This document shows positions 1 to 11,639 of a stretch of DNA of 64,000 nt, in pieces. A program made the translations under genes and the position numbers. A model generated the notes under the pieces. That model saw only the letters and a program-made list of their open reading frames with translations. It made no database searches and was not told the DNA's origin. The stretch covers positions 234,501 to 298,500 of the forward strand of contig JACVVK020000486.1 in the NCBI GenBank assembly GCA_018292915.2, read 5' to 3'. The stretch's first letter is position 1. The number at the start of each line of letters is the position of its first letter. This DNA is from Batillaria attramentaria. Its lineage: Eukaryota > Mollusca > Gastropoda > Batillariidae.

Positions 1-49
1 ATCTTTCCTCACAAAGTCAAGTTACACATTGGGGTTTTTTTTGTTTGTT

Positions 50-103
50 TTTTTGCTGCCCCAACTCTTTGCCAGCTTCTGTGGTGTTCCTCCCAGGTCA
101 AAG
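50..103 (-). mobile_element. 3' fragment of the SINE seen at 56869-57355
   Basis: TTTTTTTGCTGCCCCAACTC through CTCCCAGGTCA is nearly identical to 56869-56911. The rest of the element is absent. Confidence 0.7.
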
Positions 104-319
104 TTACACATTCTTATGCAGATTCATGTCTGCGTCTCTCTTAAAGATTTAATTCTATCGAGGAGAGGCAGGGCGGTGCCAGTGGGCAAATACACCTCGT
201 GCATGCAGGAAAACAGAAGAAAAATATTGGTGGTGTAAAGGTTATGACACACTTTCCCCAAGGGAAACAGCCCTAATTTCTCTTACTACAGTTATGGGGC
301 GAAAATATATGGCCAAGGC

Positions 320-1047
320 TCAGAAAAGGTGTTGAGCAAACCTGACATCAAAGTCAACAAATAAATTATTACCTTCATTTTCGTGTTTGGTGGATAAGGA
401 AGCTGCTACAGTTCCTACACCTTACCATGACTTCCATTTTCGAATACATTAGCAGGTTTTGAAGTTATTACTCAAAAACACATTTTGCATCACAGCCGGT
501 GTGTGTCACATAACACCAAACTGATATCCTAAAACACTGTTAATGTACCAAAGGATACATTCCCCTTCCATCTCATTCTTAGGTTGATGAAACTACTTAG
601 GAAGGACTTTACTCGTGAACTTTCTGATCTTTATGGTTAATTGTGATTCTCTCTGGTGAACAGTTTGCGTGTACATCATCCTAACACCAAAGTTTTCAAT
701 TTTATACTAATAAAGTACTTTTCTTAAATCTTAAGATAACCTAATTTGACCTTGATGTGTTTATTTGCACATGATGGAGTTTTCCAGAAGAAAAGAGTAT
801 TACCTGCCTGTAAAGAGTGGAGTTGTGAAGCGTTTTCCTGAACAGTGATTAAAAATTGCGAACTTGGTTTTCAAAACACATTTTGGATGTAATACACTAC
901 AAAAATCTCTGCAGGATTCGTAATGTGGTAGAAATGCTTACATTGCACAGATGTGACAATGAAATGAATTGAAAAAAGTTATGCTTGTACCTAAAGTGTG
1001 GAGTTTTTTCTCCTTCACACAAGATAAACTCAGGTGTGTGTGTCATC

Positions 1048-1078
<31 letters not shown>

Positions 1079-2300
1079 CATTGTATAGGCGCTTTACCCA
1101 ATTTCTTGAATCGGCTCAAAGCGCCGCGAACTGAACCCAACACGCACGCTCACGTGAATCACACGCATTCTCTCACACACTGGACATAAACACATTACAA
1201 TCACGTGGTGCGAAGGGTCAGCTCAGCTATTTAAATTTCGGAATTTAGAATTGCATTTATTTTTGAAATTTTGTGGGCTGAACATTGCCAAAGCAGAGGG
1301 GGAGGAAGCCGGAGTACCCGGAGAGAACCCCCGACGATCGGCCCGAATGAACGGTGTCACATACGAGAAGGGAAAATTCTTTGCCCCGAGTGGGACTCGA
1401 ACCCCTGACCTCTCGCATTGGTGACAAGTCTCTTAACCACTAGACCACCGACCGCCCCACAATACCAAAACAAGGGGAAAATCCTCAATATCAAAGGTAA
1501 AACAGGCAGGCAGAAACCACAAAGCAGCAGACTGACAAGAAAAGATGAACAACATGGTGTTTATTGATCATTCTCCTCCTTTGCAACTGTATGTTACTCT
1601 TATCAACCAATATTTCTATCTCTAAGCACCCTGTGTAAGTCACATAACACCAAATAACATGAAAAATGGATTTTTAATCACACACAACCAGTGCAAAGTG
1701 GGAAAAAAACAGACATTTACCACAGGACAAGGGTTTTCATGGCAAAGCTATGAATTCTGGCCTGAAAATAATAGTAGATGGGAACTAAAAGCATCAAACT
1801 ACAATGTAGTGCGTGTCATCTAACACGAAAGACTTGACACTTTTTTGTGCTGATCAGACCCTAATTGCCCAATATCACAAAAACAGATATGTAACTTGTT
1901 TGAGAATGCCTTATCATTTCAAGCGCATACCCTGTAAAGAAATGTAAAGCATTCTGATTGTCACTTACTAATCTATGAAGAAGTGCATCACGGAACACCA
2001 AATAGTCCAGAGTCAGTTTGGTGTTGTTTGATGCACATATTACCAACAAAAAATATGTGATCAGATGTATCAGTTTTACATGTATGGCTACATGAATCGC
2101 CATCATTTCACAGCTCTCTTTGGTTATTTTTGTGTGTGTGTGTGAATTTCTCATTCTTTGAAAAAAACTCTTCACATTCCTACTTGTGCGTCACGAAACA
2201 CGACAAAGACGTATGCATCCTTTGTGTTCAGTGATGAACTCGACCACGCGTACGAACTGAAGATTTTAGGCTACAAGTGTTTCTTTTGGAAGGAAGCATA
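320..2300. repeat. Degenerate ~178-bp tandem repeat in the FBXW5 intron
   Basis: A motif near GTGYGTCAYNTAACACCAAA recurs at about 499, 670, 1034 (split by the SINE), 1633, 1811, 1985 and 2188. A second motif, CCTGTAAAGAGTGGAG, recurs near 808, 985 and 1930. After removing the 415-bp SINE the spacing is mostly 171-184 bp. Confidence 0.6.
1043..1457 (-). mobile_element. tRNA-derived SINE with (ATT)n tail
   Basis: On minus the head (1457-1380) has an A box (TGGTCTAGTGGTTAAGAG) and a perfect B box (GGTTCGAGTCC, 1393-1403). The body follows and the 3' end is GGCGCTATACAATGCTC plus (ATT)n, seen on plus as AATAATAAT at 1049-1075. It is inserted inside one unit of the 178-bp repeat. Confidence 0.85.
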
Positions 2301-3621
2301 TGCCCCGTTTTGCAATATTCAGAATTACACGGGTCACTTCTTTTAGTTTACATAGTATTCTTTGAAAAGTTCGCTGAGTACGTCATCGTGTTACATTTTT
2401 TCCCCGTAAATGATGTACCCAGTCCAAATCATGGTCTCATCTCAAATCAAAATCTATTTTCAATCGCTCAGGTCGTGAAGGCGGGCCATTTGATCGTTAT
2501 TTCGTTTAATCATGCAAGCCGGCAACAACTAAATGTGCTACTTTTATGAAAATCTTTCTTGTTTGTCAGCAAACACTGATCCGGAGACAGGTGTGTGTAA
2601 AACAATGGCCCACAAAGTTACACGGTGCATGTCAAATTTCGCGCGGTAAGTCCAATGTCTCCATAGGATGACACGCTATCACAAAGGCAGACATTTAGAC
2701 AGATAACACGAAAGTAAATTCCCGATAATTGAAAATTGATGGCTAAAATTTGTACGTCAAAAAAGTATGGACCAAACACGAAAAATTTACCTGGTGATAT
2801 ATGACAATCGGTTGCCATTTTCCCGCGATGCGCGTCTGACAATAGGAAGTGACCAAGTGCGGTTTCAAACTAAGCATGGAAGTGGGTCACAGCTGATCGC
2901 GTTGTCTAGCGAGACCGCGCGATTCGAACCTGTACGTTATCGTATCAGAACACCAATTTTAGAAAACGCAAATTGAGTCGGTCTGTTTTCATAGTTATGC
3001 AAACTTTTTTCTTTCTTTTTTTGGCATCCTACCTTGCACGTTTTTGTGCCAATGCAGTCGGTTTGCTAAAGACGTTTTCGTGCGAGAACCGGAAGTGGAA
3101 ATCCGAAGTCATTATCGATCGATTTTCTAACCCAAACTTTTGACGTACAATGCAGCCGCGATCTTTGGTTTAATGCTGCAAAAAAATAAACTCTTCAGCA
3201 ATCAAAGAACGCACTGACTGCTTCTTTGATATGTTCTCCGCCGATCTCATGCAAGTTTGCGAAAACTGGCCGACGTTTTGGTTTTGATAACTGCTCCGGC
3301 AATGAGGTACTGTATCGCGTGTCCGCTTTTCCGGACACGAAAAACGCCGCCGACGGCGCAGAAAAACCGCGATAAAACTCACAAAACCCCCAACGGTAAG
3401 TGACAAAACCTTTTTTGGGTGAACTTTATTATCGTGTTTGTGATTGGTGCATGTAAAGGCTGAAACAGTTCTGCCGTTACGAAGAAAAACGAGCAGAACG
3501 GGATAGGGGGTGCATGTCAGGGTCGCTCAACGCCTTTTCTGAGCCTGGGCCATATACACAGCAAGTTGTATGTGAATGAACTAAAATTATGTGAGTTCAT
3601 GTTTCCATTTTATGTTTCCAG
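2301..3621. other. Intronic DNA upstream of the first FBXW5 exon in the window
   Basis: No supportable gene. 2560-3500 has more CpG than the flanks and several short open frames without recognisable protein content. Confidence 0.5.
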
Positions 3622-6316
3622 GCTTCACAGGCTGTGGAATCAGAGCGCGAGTCGGTCATGATGTGCCTGTACCGTTTCCAGAACATCAACGCCAGTTCTA
3701 TACGCACCATCATGGTCGCTGACTGCCCTGTCCCCAGCTCATCCTCAAAAGGGGGCGCTGTCTGTGAAAAATGTGGAAAGCCACAGTTCACCCCGAGGAC
3801 CTCCTTGCAGTTGCGATCCGAGAATCGCAATGCGAACAATAGCAGTGTCTGTGATGACGTTTCTAGACTGGATGTGAATCACCATGTGACAAACGAGCGT
3901 GACGGCAGTTCCAGCGAAGATTCTTCCTCGGAGGATCGAAGGGTGTCTGGTGCCATGGAATGGAAAACGGATGATGAGGACATGGATGTTGATGATTGTT
4001 ACTACTGCTGGAGCTTGCAAGAAGGGGTGGGCACTGGAGATGAAACGGCCACCTCCAAATGTGATACAAACAATCCCGATGAAGGATCGTCTACCCAGCC
4101 CAAGCTGTCAAAGCCACGGCAAGGTCGGTGTCCATTTCACTCCCCGTCCCCGCCGAAGTTCCCACGTCGGCGGCAAGACTGTGGTCAAGGTCTCCCTCGA
4201 GGACGGAGCGATTCTGCCAAATCCGCAACACCGGCTGAGTCTTGGTGCCGCTGTCAGAAAGATTTCAGTGCAAAATCAGAAATAGATACTAAACATAATG
4301 AAGAAAAGCAGAAGAAATTGTCCGCACCAGTAAGTGCAATACCCTCGTGCCCACCGTCAGCTGCAAACCCACCGCCACAGGCCTCAGCCTCCACAGCAAA
4401 GGATCCACCACTGAGAGAAGTTGCTTCTGTGCCATGTGTCAGCGGATCTATCGATCCGCCTTCAAAGAAACCGGAATCCACAGAGAAGCTGCTGATATTC
4501 ACCATGGGTGAGGAGACGTACACACCCCACCTGATCGGCATCAAGCGAATGCGGCTGCAGGACGTCCTTGGGGAGAGGGCGGAGAACGGCGAGCTTGACC
4601 CTGCTGGGGAGGTGCGGCTGCTGCCGAATGTGGACGAGAACTTGCAGGGGATGGACAGGCCGAGGGACGATGTGGACCACATGATCAACATGCACGGGCA
4701 CATCGTGGGCATGGCATTGTCTCCAGATCATCGGTGATTTGTTAGCGAATACACGTCATGTTTGGTGTATGTTGTGCGTGTGTGTGCGCGCTTGCATGCA
4801 TGTGTGTTTGTGTGTGTGTGTGTGTGTACAAGTACAGGGATGTCACTGGAGCTTGAAACCTATAGGACAAATGTCCTGGAAGGTGGCAGATGAATAGGAC
4901 ATTTGTCCTGAATTGGAACGAAACAATAGGACATTCTGGCGCGCGACCATAAAGCATTGTAAAACAGGAACCACATAAACACCGGTCAGGGTTAAACTCT
5001 TTGCCAATCAGAGGGCTTCTTTTAGGGAATACCACATACCACACATCACTCGCTTTGCATGCGTGCAACTAAAAGTATTCTCTGCGCAAGCGAGCAAGCT
5101 CCCCGAGTAGCGCAAGGCGTCAGCCCCCACTCGGAAAAATGTCACTAGTTTGTCCGCGATCAACAGAAACGCAATTGGACATATGACCTCCTCTTGAAAT
5201 AAACAATCGGACAACTGTCCTGCTGGACAGTTTTTTCAACGAACATTTGGCCAAGTCTGTCGGTCATAGTCCTGTGTCCGGGCACCAGTGACATTCCTGC
5301 AAGTACCGTGTGTGTATGTCTTTATGGGTGTAAGTGCATGATTTTCAGATAAAAATTACCTGTCCCAGTCCCACCTGCAATTCAGACCTGTGCTAGAATT
5401 TCTCTGTATAGACTGTTTTCTTCTCTGCAGTGAAGTCTCCGACTCCGAGGCATTACTTGAGACTTGCCATCTGCTTTTTCTCAGGTACCTTTATGTGAAC
5501 AGCCGACAGTGGCCACAGAACTACTCCATTCAGAAGGTCCTTGAACCGCCACCTATCGCGCAGGAGATTGACATTCACGTCATCGACCTCCAGACCCTCA
5601 CTGAGGTTGGCACCATCATGAGGTCGCACAAAGCCTACACGCCCAACGACGAGTGCTTCTTCCTGTTCCTCGACATCAGCGACCGCTATGTGGCCAGGTG
5701 GGGGACATTTTACTTTACATGTGGAAAATGTCAGAATAGGGGAGAGGGGGAAAAAAGGGAAAAAATGTTTTTCATTATGATTATGTTGTATATTTGCTGA
5801 ACTTCTAAGCCAAATTGTAAACACAACCAGTCCTTACAGCACATAAATGTCTTTCACAGTTTCAGGTTAATAAATTAGTTGTGTTTTCCTTTTGGGGTTC
5901 AACAGTTGTTCCAGCATACTAGTGACCAGCATTTTTTTTTTTTTTTTTTGGACGAAATTCTTCGTAAAATGTAATAATTTAGAAAAGTTTTCACACTGTG
6001 CATGTTACAGAGCATTAATCGTAAAAACTTATTTTTTTGTTGTTGCTGTATATGATTAATAACAATAAGTGCACATAACTATTTCAGTGGAGCAGAGGAC
6101 AAACATGGCTATTTGTGGGATCGTCACTACGGCGTCTGCCTCAACCGTTTCCCCCACGACGATGTGGTCAACAGCGTCGCGTTCAACCCCAAGGACGAGG
6201 AGATGCTGGTCACTGTTAGCGACGACTTCAAGATCAAGATCTGGAGATCCAGACGGTGGATGCGGGATCGCGGACTCTCTCCGGCTACTTCAGATTCCCC
6301 ATCACCCTCACAGTAA
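3622..6316 (+). CDS. FBXW5: F-box/WD repeat protein 5, C-terminal three coding exons (partial gene)
   Basis: Three exons, 3622-4733, 5485-5697 and 6088-6316, join in frame with AG/GT borders (1554 nt, 517 codons plus TAA). The first begins with VESERESV and RFQNINAS..IRTIMVADC, matching the FBXW5 segment before its variable linker. The linker here is long and rich in Ser, Pro and acidic residues. LIFTMGEETYTPH.IGIKR follows, then GHIVGMALSPDHR-YLYVNSR. The last exons read HKAYTPNDECFFLFLDIS, GAEDKHGYLWDRHYGVC and DDVVNSVAFNP, which are the final WD40 blades. From family knowledge, FBXW5 is a substrate receptor for SCF and CUL4-DDB1 ubiquitin ligases. The F-box and early WD repeats lie upstream of the window. 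The linker is roughly twice the vertebrate length as I recall it. Codons around 5390-5484 and after 5697 belong to introns. Identification is secure; the exact 3622 acceptor is the best of two nearby AGs. Confidence 0.93.
4835..5299. mobile_element. hAT-like MITE with 6-bp target duplication
   Basis: Terminal inverted repeats CAGGGATGTCACTGG (4835-4849) and CCAGTGACATTCCTG (5285-5299) differ at one base. They are flanked directly by CAAGTA (4829-4834, 5300-5305). The interior repeats TATAGGACAAATGTCCTG-type palindromes. It lies in the FBXW5 intron 4734-5484. Confidence 0.82.
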
Positions 6317-7641
6317 CAATTGCGGGTGTTTTTGATTGTCTACATTTTAAAGAGGGCTGTGCTTATTGTGTGTGTGGGTGCGTGTTTATACCATAGATAT
6401 TTACCTATGTTAGGTATATATGTGACAGTAGATTTGCTATCCTTACAATTTGTCTGTAGTTTTTATGGAAATTGAAACTACAGCATTATGATCGTGTGTT
6501 GAAAATTACAATTTTTTTTTGGGGGGGGGTAAAAGAAGTGAATATGCAGAATCATTGGAAGTCACTCCATTCATTAGTAGTGGATCAGTTGGTTGACTGG
6601 TTAAGGTGCCTCTTTGCGTCAAAAAAAAAAAAAAAAAGTAGTAGAAAGTCACTTTTAACACTTTCAGCTAGCTGGAATCAAGGGGAGGCTGTTTTCAGTG
6701 ATCGCAGCTGAGAGGACGGGTCATGTGACTTGACACTAAGTATCTCCCAGGTGGTTTGATGTAACGAGACCAAACTTTAGGCGGAAGGACAGACTGCTTT
6801 ATGGGCTCTCCTTTTTTGGTTCCGTGGCCTGTGTTGTAAATAACACAGAAATGCTTGATTCTTAATGTATTTTTCAAATCTGTGGATATCTCCGCTGTAA
6901 AGTTGCGCACTACTTTGCTATCCTGATTTCTTTTTCATTAACCTTGAGGGTTTAACTACTTGCACCCAGTGCCAAACAGAGTTGTGTTAGCCATATTATT
7001 TTGGGATTATTTGTGCTTTTGCTGTTCTAAACAAAAGCATTTAGCAATGCCAGAGGATTTTAGGAAAAAAATTATATTAAAAATCACAAAGTTAAAATTA
7101 CTTGAATGTGGTGGATCTCATCACCCTGAACACAGAACAATTTATTTTTTTTAAATCGGCCAAGTAGACCAAAACATATGGCCCTCTAAAGGTGTGAAAA
7201 CATGACCATTGTTGGGAACAGACCTGTCACTAAAACATGTCTAAGACAATGGCAGGCTTGTTCTAGTGAATTTGGTAAATTTTCTGCAATAAAAACTGAC
7301 ATAATTGACAAAAAAAATAATGAAATTTGGTACTCCTTTTGATTTTGAACCGAGAAATTCATTGCCGACGTCAAAATGGACATGCGACGTGCGCGAAGAG
7401 AGCTATTTTGCATAATTTATGCAAATTAACTGATAAAATGGTGCACTAGTACTGTCACTATCATGCATAAATTTTCATAATTAATTTTGATTGGCTGAAA
7501 CTGAAAGAGGGTATATATATCTCCTTAACTAATGGGCCGATTTAAAAAACAAACAAACCCAAAGTGTTTTGTATTCTTTTCAGCATGAAGAACCAGATAA
7601 ACATAAGACAAAGACAAATGTCCAGCAACTTCAACCCATGT
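6317..7641. other. FBXW5 3' flank
   Basis: AT-rich, with A and T runs at 6512 and 6621. It probably includes the FBXW5 3' UTR; I see no other gene. Confidence 0.5.
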
Positions 7642-7724
7642 TTAACTCTTTGACGACGGAGCACAATTTCTGACACCTATAGAAATCGTGTGTCAGAAAT
7701 TGTGCTCCGTCGTCAAAGAGTTAA
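7642..7724. mobile_element. TTAA-ended perfect hairpin, probable piggyBac-type MITE
   Basis: Two perfect 35-bp inverted arms (7642-7676 and 7690-7724) enclose a 13-bp loop. Each arm begins or ends in TTAA followed by CTCTTTGACG, the target site and style of piggyBac termini. Confidence 0.65.
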
Positions 7725-8159
7725 CTTCATGATGGGGTTGGGGTGAGGGGATCGGCACCGGTAGCGATGGGAACATATTTACACCCATCAATTCCACAAC
7801 AGAAGAGCTGGCACTTTCCACTGTGCATCATTTAAACAAATTAAATTCAGTTTGTGTCTGAATAAAAACAGTTGTTTTTCTGAAGGCACAGGTGCAGTGC
7901 AGAATAGTCGTTCGGTTCTTGAAGTTCTTCGCATGTTCAGTTGTCTGCGGTCGCGTAGAGTTGGAGACTTTGCAACACACGTCAATCACTCCATGGGCCA
8001 TGCTGGAACATTGAAGTTATAGAACAGATTGTTACAATATAAATAAGCCAGTCCAAATACATATTATGAATATGACAATACAATTACTACAATTATAATG
8101 CATATCAATAGAAAAAATCCTACCTCCACCACACCCATCTACAACCACAGGTTTGATCA

Positions 8160-8260
8160 GTAGTTTATTCAAGGACATTTTACCTAGTCCGTGCATATTT
8201 TTTTCCTAACGGTTTCGACCGATAACGTACCTGCATCAGTGTTTGCTGTGACACTGACAG
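8160..8260 (-). other. Possible Penelope-like terminal repeat remnant
   Basis: The minus strand has CACTGATGCAGGTACG and CGGTCGAAACCGTTAGG, spaced like the CTGATGA...GAAA cores found in Penelope-like element repeats. One core base differs and the stem between them pairs poorly. No reverse transcriptase is nearby. Confidence 0.2.
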
Positions 8261-8639
8261 GCCCTCAGGGAACAGCCACCACAGTCAAGTGTTCCACATT
8301 CTGTAACAGAAAACATACAAATTTTAATTACAAATAAAGTGGCAAATGCAAAACTTCATAATATAATAATAACAAACATGACAATTAAATTAAACTGTCT
8401 GAAATCACAGACATCTGTCTACATTAATTACTATAATTAATCATTTGTACTAATGACTAGTAAACTGTATTGCCTGTGCCTGAATTCGACATAGTAGGAC
8501 TCTTCCAGGGCCTTGTGCTGGGGGGGGGGAAGAAGGAACGACCTCCAGATGTTGGGATAGGTGGATCGATGGGGCAGGCAAAGATGAACCTGTGCTGGGA
8601 ACCGGTGATGTCAGGTGTATGTGGTGTTTTGAACTGTCC

Positions 8640-9000
8640 CGTGATGGAGGCACAGACCTAAAAAAAGATAGACCCACCGCCACACGCTGCCACCGCTGCT
8701 TGCGAGTGTCGCTATCGTGGCCATCTTGTGAATACCAGAACTCAGATGCTCTGTGTACAGGACGCCTCGTTCGAAATACAAAGTTCTTTAGAAAGACGTC
8801 ATCAGAAATGTGACGTAAGATAAAGCGGACCAATGCTATGCGCGCTATGTAAACAGCTGACAGTGTCTGACCAATGCTATGCGCGCTGTGTAAACAGCTG
8901 ATAGAGTCTGGTACTTCCAGGTACTCGCAACATGGCGTGCGGCGGTGTCACACTGCCAGCACCGCAGGGGGTCTATCTTCTTTAGGTCTGTGGATGGAGG
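8640..9000. repeat. Imperfect foldback with an internal 41-bp direct repeat
   Basis: GGCACAGACCTAAA..AAGATAGACCC at 8648-8680 is inverted at 8967-8995, and weaker pairing continues inward. Inside, the unit beginning GACCAATGCTATGCGCGCT occurs twice head to tail (8828-8868 and 8869-8909). Probably a transposon end. Confidence 0.6.
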
Positions 9001-9466
9001 TGGGGTGGAGAAACTGGATCTTGCTCTCGTCTTCATTTTCTTGGTTGACCACGATGCCAGGATACCAGCCGTTTTCATAGCCAACTGCCACCCAGTCGTT
9101 CGTTTGTGGGGGAAGGGGAGGTGGGATTGGTGGAGTCTCATTTTCTGTCTCACTCTCTCTGCCATTCACTGAGTCCTCGCCGGCTGCAACATCTTCATCT
9201 GCCGACTGATTTGCCTCTGCCGCTGGCCGTTTCTGCGCAGCACCCTTGGTGGTCGTCTTTCTCTTTCGTCCCGCTTTCTTTTTAGCAGGCTTTTTGGCAG
9301 CCGGCTCAAGGTCCTCGATTAATTTCAACTGTCCTTGCTCTTCCACTCGATTGGTTTCTCGCAACTGTCGCCCTCCAACTCCAGCTTCCTTCCATAGCTC
9401 TCGTCTCTCAAATGGTGTCTTCTCTGGCATCCAATTTTCAAAGTTATCCTTTGCAGCCTTAAGCAT
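8948..9466 (-). CDS. Transposon-associated basic/acidic protein, unknown function
   Basis: A 172-aa frame, MLKAAKDNFENWMPEKTPF at the start. A lysine-rich stretch (KKPAKKKAGRKRK) that could be a nuclear signal is at about 58-70, an acidic Ser/Glu region follows, then Pro-rich sequence and a C-terminal NDWVAVGYENGWYPGIVV segment. The last part resembles the small beta-barrel found at the end of several mollusc transposon proteins. The first 70 codons are repeated at 10890-11060. It lies downstream of the HTH transposon protein on the same strand and is probably part of the same or an adjacent element. Confidence 0.4.
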   Translation of the reverse strand: MLKAAKDNFENWMPEKTPFERRELWKEAGVGGRQLRETNRVEEQGQLKLIEDLEPAAKKPAKKKAGRKRKTTTKGAAQKRPAAEANQSADEDVAAGEDSVNGRESETENETPPIPPPLPPQTNDWVAVGYENGWYPGIVVNQENEDESKIQFLHPTSIHRPKEDRPPAVLAV

Positions 9467-10900
9467 GATGATTTAACTGTGGAAGTGCAAGGTGCCATGC
9501 CATGAGGGAGGGAAAGGGGTGGACTTTCTCGTGGCTTCAAACTGTTGGTGCTGCCAGTCTGCCCTGAAAAGGTGCCCAGCCGGGAAGTCCAACTCAGTTC
9601 TGAGCTCAGCGATCAAATCTGCGAAGGTCCCGTGCTTTCTCACCAGCATCTTTCTGCTAACCTGTGGTGTGAAAAAGAAGAAAAAGGATTAGGAAGATCA
9701 CCATTTTGAACACCATTCATCAGAAAAAAACCCACTGAAATGAACTTACTGAAATAATCCTATTCTTCTGCCTTATTGCTTTACATGGTGGAAAAAAAAA
9801 AAAACCTTTCCTCTGAACACTCACCCGCTTCCCATTCACCAGAGCAGCCTGGGACTCCCACTTCAGCCAGGATACTGGTCCCTGATGCTGTCGTAACGGA
9901 CGGACATGCTGGTCGAGCGAGTCGGTGGTGCAGTCGTTGCAGCACCTGTAGGCACACTCTGCGTCTGCCAGGATCCACCCTGACGACCACACGTTATTAT
10001 GTCCACTGCATGGTACACGTGGCGGACTCGGCAACCATTGTTCAGGCGAGCGGCTACACCATTGACCACACGCAGTTTCAAATCTACATTAGTGCAGTAT
10101 TCGCACAGGCACTGCCGCAGCTTTGCCTGTGACATGAGGCGGATGTGGCGTGGTCTACAGCTGGCAAAGTGCGAGAAACTTATTTTCTCAGATTCTCCTC
10201 TGGTGTCGCAGAACTCTTGGTAGAGGTCACCAAGAGTTCTCGTGAGGATTGCAGCAGCTTTGCCTGTCTTCTTTGATACCATTTTGCTTTCTGGCAGAAT
10301 CTTAGAATTTTCATTGTAAAAGTCAACTGCCTGCTCTTCATTTTTCTGTACTTTCTTCACCTCGGCCAGATTCGAGACAAGTATTACACCGCCGATTCAT
10401 TGAAGGTGTTGTTCAGGGATGTCCCCCCTGACAACATTTTCAATTTCTTGAAAGAATGTAATCTCTTTCATAAAATATAGTCTTTTATATAATGCAATCT
10501 GTGATACATGTACTGTTTTTAGGCCTGAAGAAATTAATCTTGTACAGGATCTCATTTAAGTCTCACAAATTTTTGATATATATTTACATCATGTTTTAAG
10601 CTAGCCCTTTTATGTTTTAAAGGACCTGGCAGGATGGGACTGTGGTAGCCGCGAAATAGTCTTTGTTGCTTGCGCGGCGTTAAGCCCTAAATAACTAACT
10701 AACTTCTTCACCTCGGCCTTTGAGGTCACAAGGCCTTCCTCCACCATCTTTGCAACAGTGTTCCGATGAAGTCCAAGGACTCTGCTGGTGACCCGGCTTG
10801 ATTGGTCGTACTTGCTAAGCACCGAAAGCAACACTTTCCTGGTCACAGTGCTGGCCTTCGTCCTCTTCTTTGACAGCCCTTTTAGGTGCAGCCGGCTCAA
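9466..10900 (-). pseudogene. HTH/zinc-finger transposon protein of unknown superfamily, broken by SINE and frameshifts
   Basis: Reading minus from 10900: an HTH-like part (LLSVLSKYDQSSRVTSRVLG, HRNTVAKMVEEG, SKAEVKK) is cut by the SINE at 10368-10703. It resumes with AEVKKVQKNEEQAVDFYNEN, ALTRTLGDLYQEF-like sequence and SFSHFASCRPRHIRLMS, then CLCEYCTNVDLKL. After a frameshift come AECAYRCCNDC and GPVSWLKWE. Another shift gives KMLVRKHGTFADLIAELRTE and HLFRADWQHQQFEATRK, ending near a stop at 9475. This order (HTH, SFSxFxxLRP, CLCxYH, WQxxQ) recurs in invertebrate transposon-like proteins whose superfamily I cannot name. The acidic catalytic core that normally follows WQxxQ is missing. Confidence 0.6.
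10368..10703 (+). mobile_element. SINE with AACT tail, copy 1, 15-bp target duplication
   Basis: A 336-bp element ending CGCGAAATAGTCTTTG..GCTTGCGCGGCG..AAGCCCTAAATAACTAACTAAC. It is flanked by TTCTTCACCTCGGCC at 10353-10367 and 10704-10718. Removing it restores the frame AEVKKVQKN in the host transposon ORF. Confidence 0.92.
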
Positions 10901-11096
10901 GGTCCTTCTTGATTAATTTCAACTGTTCTTGCTCTTCCACTCGATGGGTTTCTCGCAACTGTCGCCCTCCAACTCCAGCTTCCTTCCCTAGCTCTCGTCT
11001 CTCAAGTGGTGTCTTCTCTGGCATCCAATTTTCAAAGTCATCCTTTGCAGCCTTAAGCATGATGATTTAACTGTGGAAGTGCAAGGTGCCATGCCG
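10887..11096 (-). repeat. Diverged duplicate of 9296-9506
   Basis: About 210 bp, from GCAGCCGGCTCAAGGTCC to AAGGTGCCATGCC, repeat the sequence at 9296-9506 with few changes. Both encode MLKAAKD-FENWMPEKTP on minus. The copies are about 1.6 kb apart in direct orientation. Confidence 0.85.
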
Positions 11097-11639
11097 TCTG
11101 CGGTTGATGCTGGAGTCAAGTCTGGCGAAGAGCCTTTCACAGCCCAGGTTATTGACTCCCTGGCAATCTCCTCACTTGCTGGTGTGCCATACTCCCCACT
11201 AGGACGGAAGGCCTTGAGCTGCAAGTTCACACATTTCTGTATTCCAGATAGAAAGCTGGTTGCAGTGAGGTTGAAGTATTCCCTACCAGCAGGGGGACAG
11301 CACAACGCAGCTCTTTCCAAAGGGGGCTCCTCTGGTCCGGGGGAAAGCGTGGGAAAAGGGGCTGCTTACCCTGATCCAGAAATGCTTGATGACATTCCTG
11401 ATGACAAGCGCAGTCTGTTCGGAAGATACTTCGCAAGCAAAGGAGGCTGACCACACACTCCTTCACGTATGAGGGTTGGTTGTTGATACTTTCACCTGCT
11501 GTTGGTGTTGCTGGTGTCACTGTCACTGCCCTGCTACCTGCAGCAAGCCGTGTACGTCGTCTTGCTCTCCGAGTCACACCTCTTGCAACCCCTCTTCCAG
11601 TCCCACCCCCTCTTCTGACATTCGGGTCTGATCGATCAG

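Noticed and set aside
1376..1457. tRNA gene on minus strand
   Set aside because: Same reasoning: tRNA-like head of a SINE with an (ATT)n tail.
4254..4712. Long minus-strand ORF
   Set aside because: Antisense shadow of the FBXW5 exon.
5390..5484. Upstream extension of the FBXW5 exon at 5485
   Set aside because: A clear TTTTTCTCAG acceptor precedes YLYVNSR and family alignment starts there; the upstream codons are intron.
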